From positions 1 to 5,635 of the forward strand of contig JBKHHU010000210.1 of assembly GCA_046539045.1 (NCBI GenBank): a stretch of DNA of 5,635 bases, given 5' to 3'. The notes beneath the pieces were generated by a model. The model did no database searches, was not told where the DNA came from, and was given only the letters and a program-made list of their open reading frames with translations. Positions within the stretch are counted from its first letter, which is position 1; the number at the start of each line of letters is the position of its first letter. Below are positions 5,511 through 5,635 of the stretch, piece after piece. A program made the position numbers and the translations under genes. This DNA comes from JBKHHU01 sp046539045 (GTDB lineage: Bacteria > Planctomycetota > Phycisphaerae > SM23-33).

Positions 5511-5546
5511 TGCGGTGCCATCGGCATCGATTGGGATGGCACTGCA
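5511..5546 (+). repeat. 12-bp hairpin with one G-U pair
   Basis: TGCGGTGCCATC at 5511-5522 pairs with GATGGCACTGCA at 5535-5546 around a 12-base loop. Eleven pairs are Watson-Crick and the remaining one (5514 with 5543) is G-U in plus-strand RNA but an A-C mismatch in minus-strand RNA, which hints that the plus strand is transcribed. No T run follows, so it is not an intrinsic terminator. It could be a leader structure for a plus-strand gene at 5630 or a protein-binding dyad. Confidence 0.45.
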
Positions 5547-5629
5547 TACGGAGTCGGGCGTTGGCGAGCGAATAACCCTTGCGAACGGACGAGGCACCGA
5601 CGCCTCGCTCGATGCATGGGAGTCCGACA

Positions 5630-5635
5630 ATGCCG
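5630..5635 (+). CDS. Possible start of a plus-strand gene (runs off window)
   Basis: An ATG at 5630 is preceded by GGGAG at 5618-5622, 7 bases upstream, a good ribosome site for an otherwise empty region. Another in-frame ATG lies at 5612. Only two codons (Met-Pro) are visible, so nothing can be said about the product. If real, it is divergent from the recombinase operon and shares its regulatory region. Confidence 0.3.

Larger units (their letters stand above)
5264..5629. other. Regulatory region upstream of recombinase operon
   Basis: No gene is supportable in these 366 bases; a 65-codon minus-strand open frame at 5433-5630 has no ribosome site or protein-like composition. The region must contain the promoter of the sigma-like gene (minus strand), but no clear -10/-35 pair is visible, which would fit dependence on an activator or an alternative sigma factor. 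It holds the TGTC repeat cluster (5348-5450), a 12-bp hairpin (5511-5546) and a 6-bp palindrome CGAGGC-accgac-GCCTCG (5590-5607). Confidence 0.65.

Noticed and set aside
5433..5630. 65-codon minus-strand open frame
   Set aside because: No ribosome site and no protein-like pattern, and it runs into the TGTC array.

Overview
The window reads as a junction between ordinary chromosome and an integrated mobile element in a GC-rich Gram-negative-type bacterium. Planctomycetota is my best guess. It rests on a sulfatase next to an isolated lipoprotein secretin, and on a large serine recombinase preceded by a small sigma-70-like gene. This is recognition from gene content, not a computed taxonomic assignment.

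Left part (1-2959), host backbone. The 3' part of a sulfatase gene runs on the plus strand to 567. Convergent to it are two minus-strand genes. A 463-residue secretin-domain lipoprotein (1113-2504) is followed 80 bases later by a 138-residue protein of the ureidoglycolate lyase (AllA-like cupin) family (616-1032). A perfect short palindrome sits in the gap between them. A gene-free stretch (2505-2885) separates the secretin from a plus-strand tRNA-Pro(UGG) gene (2886-2959), which has a recognisable promoter and a strong intrinsic terminator.

Right part (about 2941-5635), putative mobile element. Three minus-strand genes are tightly coupled. A sigma-70-like protein (4724-5263) overlaps a 95-residue unknown protein (4437-4724) by one base (TGATG). 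That gene overlaps a 499-residue large serine recombinase (2941-4440) by four bases (ATGA). The recombinase gene runs backwards through the tRNA terminator and stops inside the T loop of the tRNA. This is the geometry expected if the element entered at the 3' end of tRNA-Pro and the recombinase sits at its very edge. The rest of the element and its far attachment site would lie beyond the right end of the window.

Upstream of the three-gene operon is a cluster of seven TGTC words, five of them TGTCAG and several spaced 11-12 bases apart, with inverted GACA partners. This is a strong operator-like or protein-assembly site. Beyond it lie a 12-bp hairpin and a possible plus-strand gene start at 5630. 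The likely working unit is a recombinase whose synthesis is coupled to a sigma-like regulator and a small partner, possibly controlled through the TGTCAG array. That functional link is inference.
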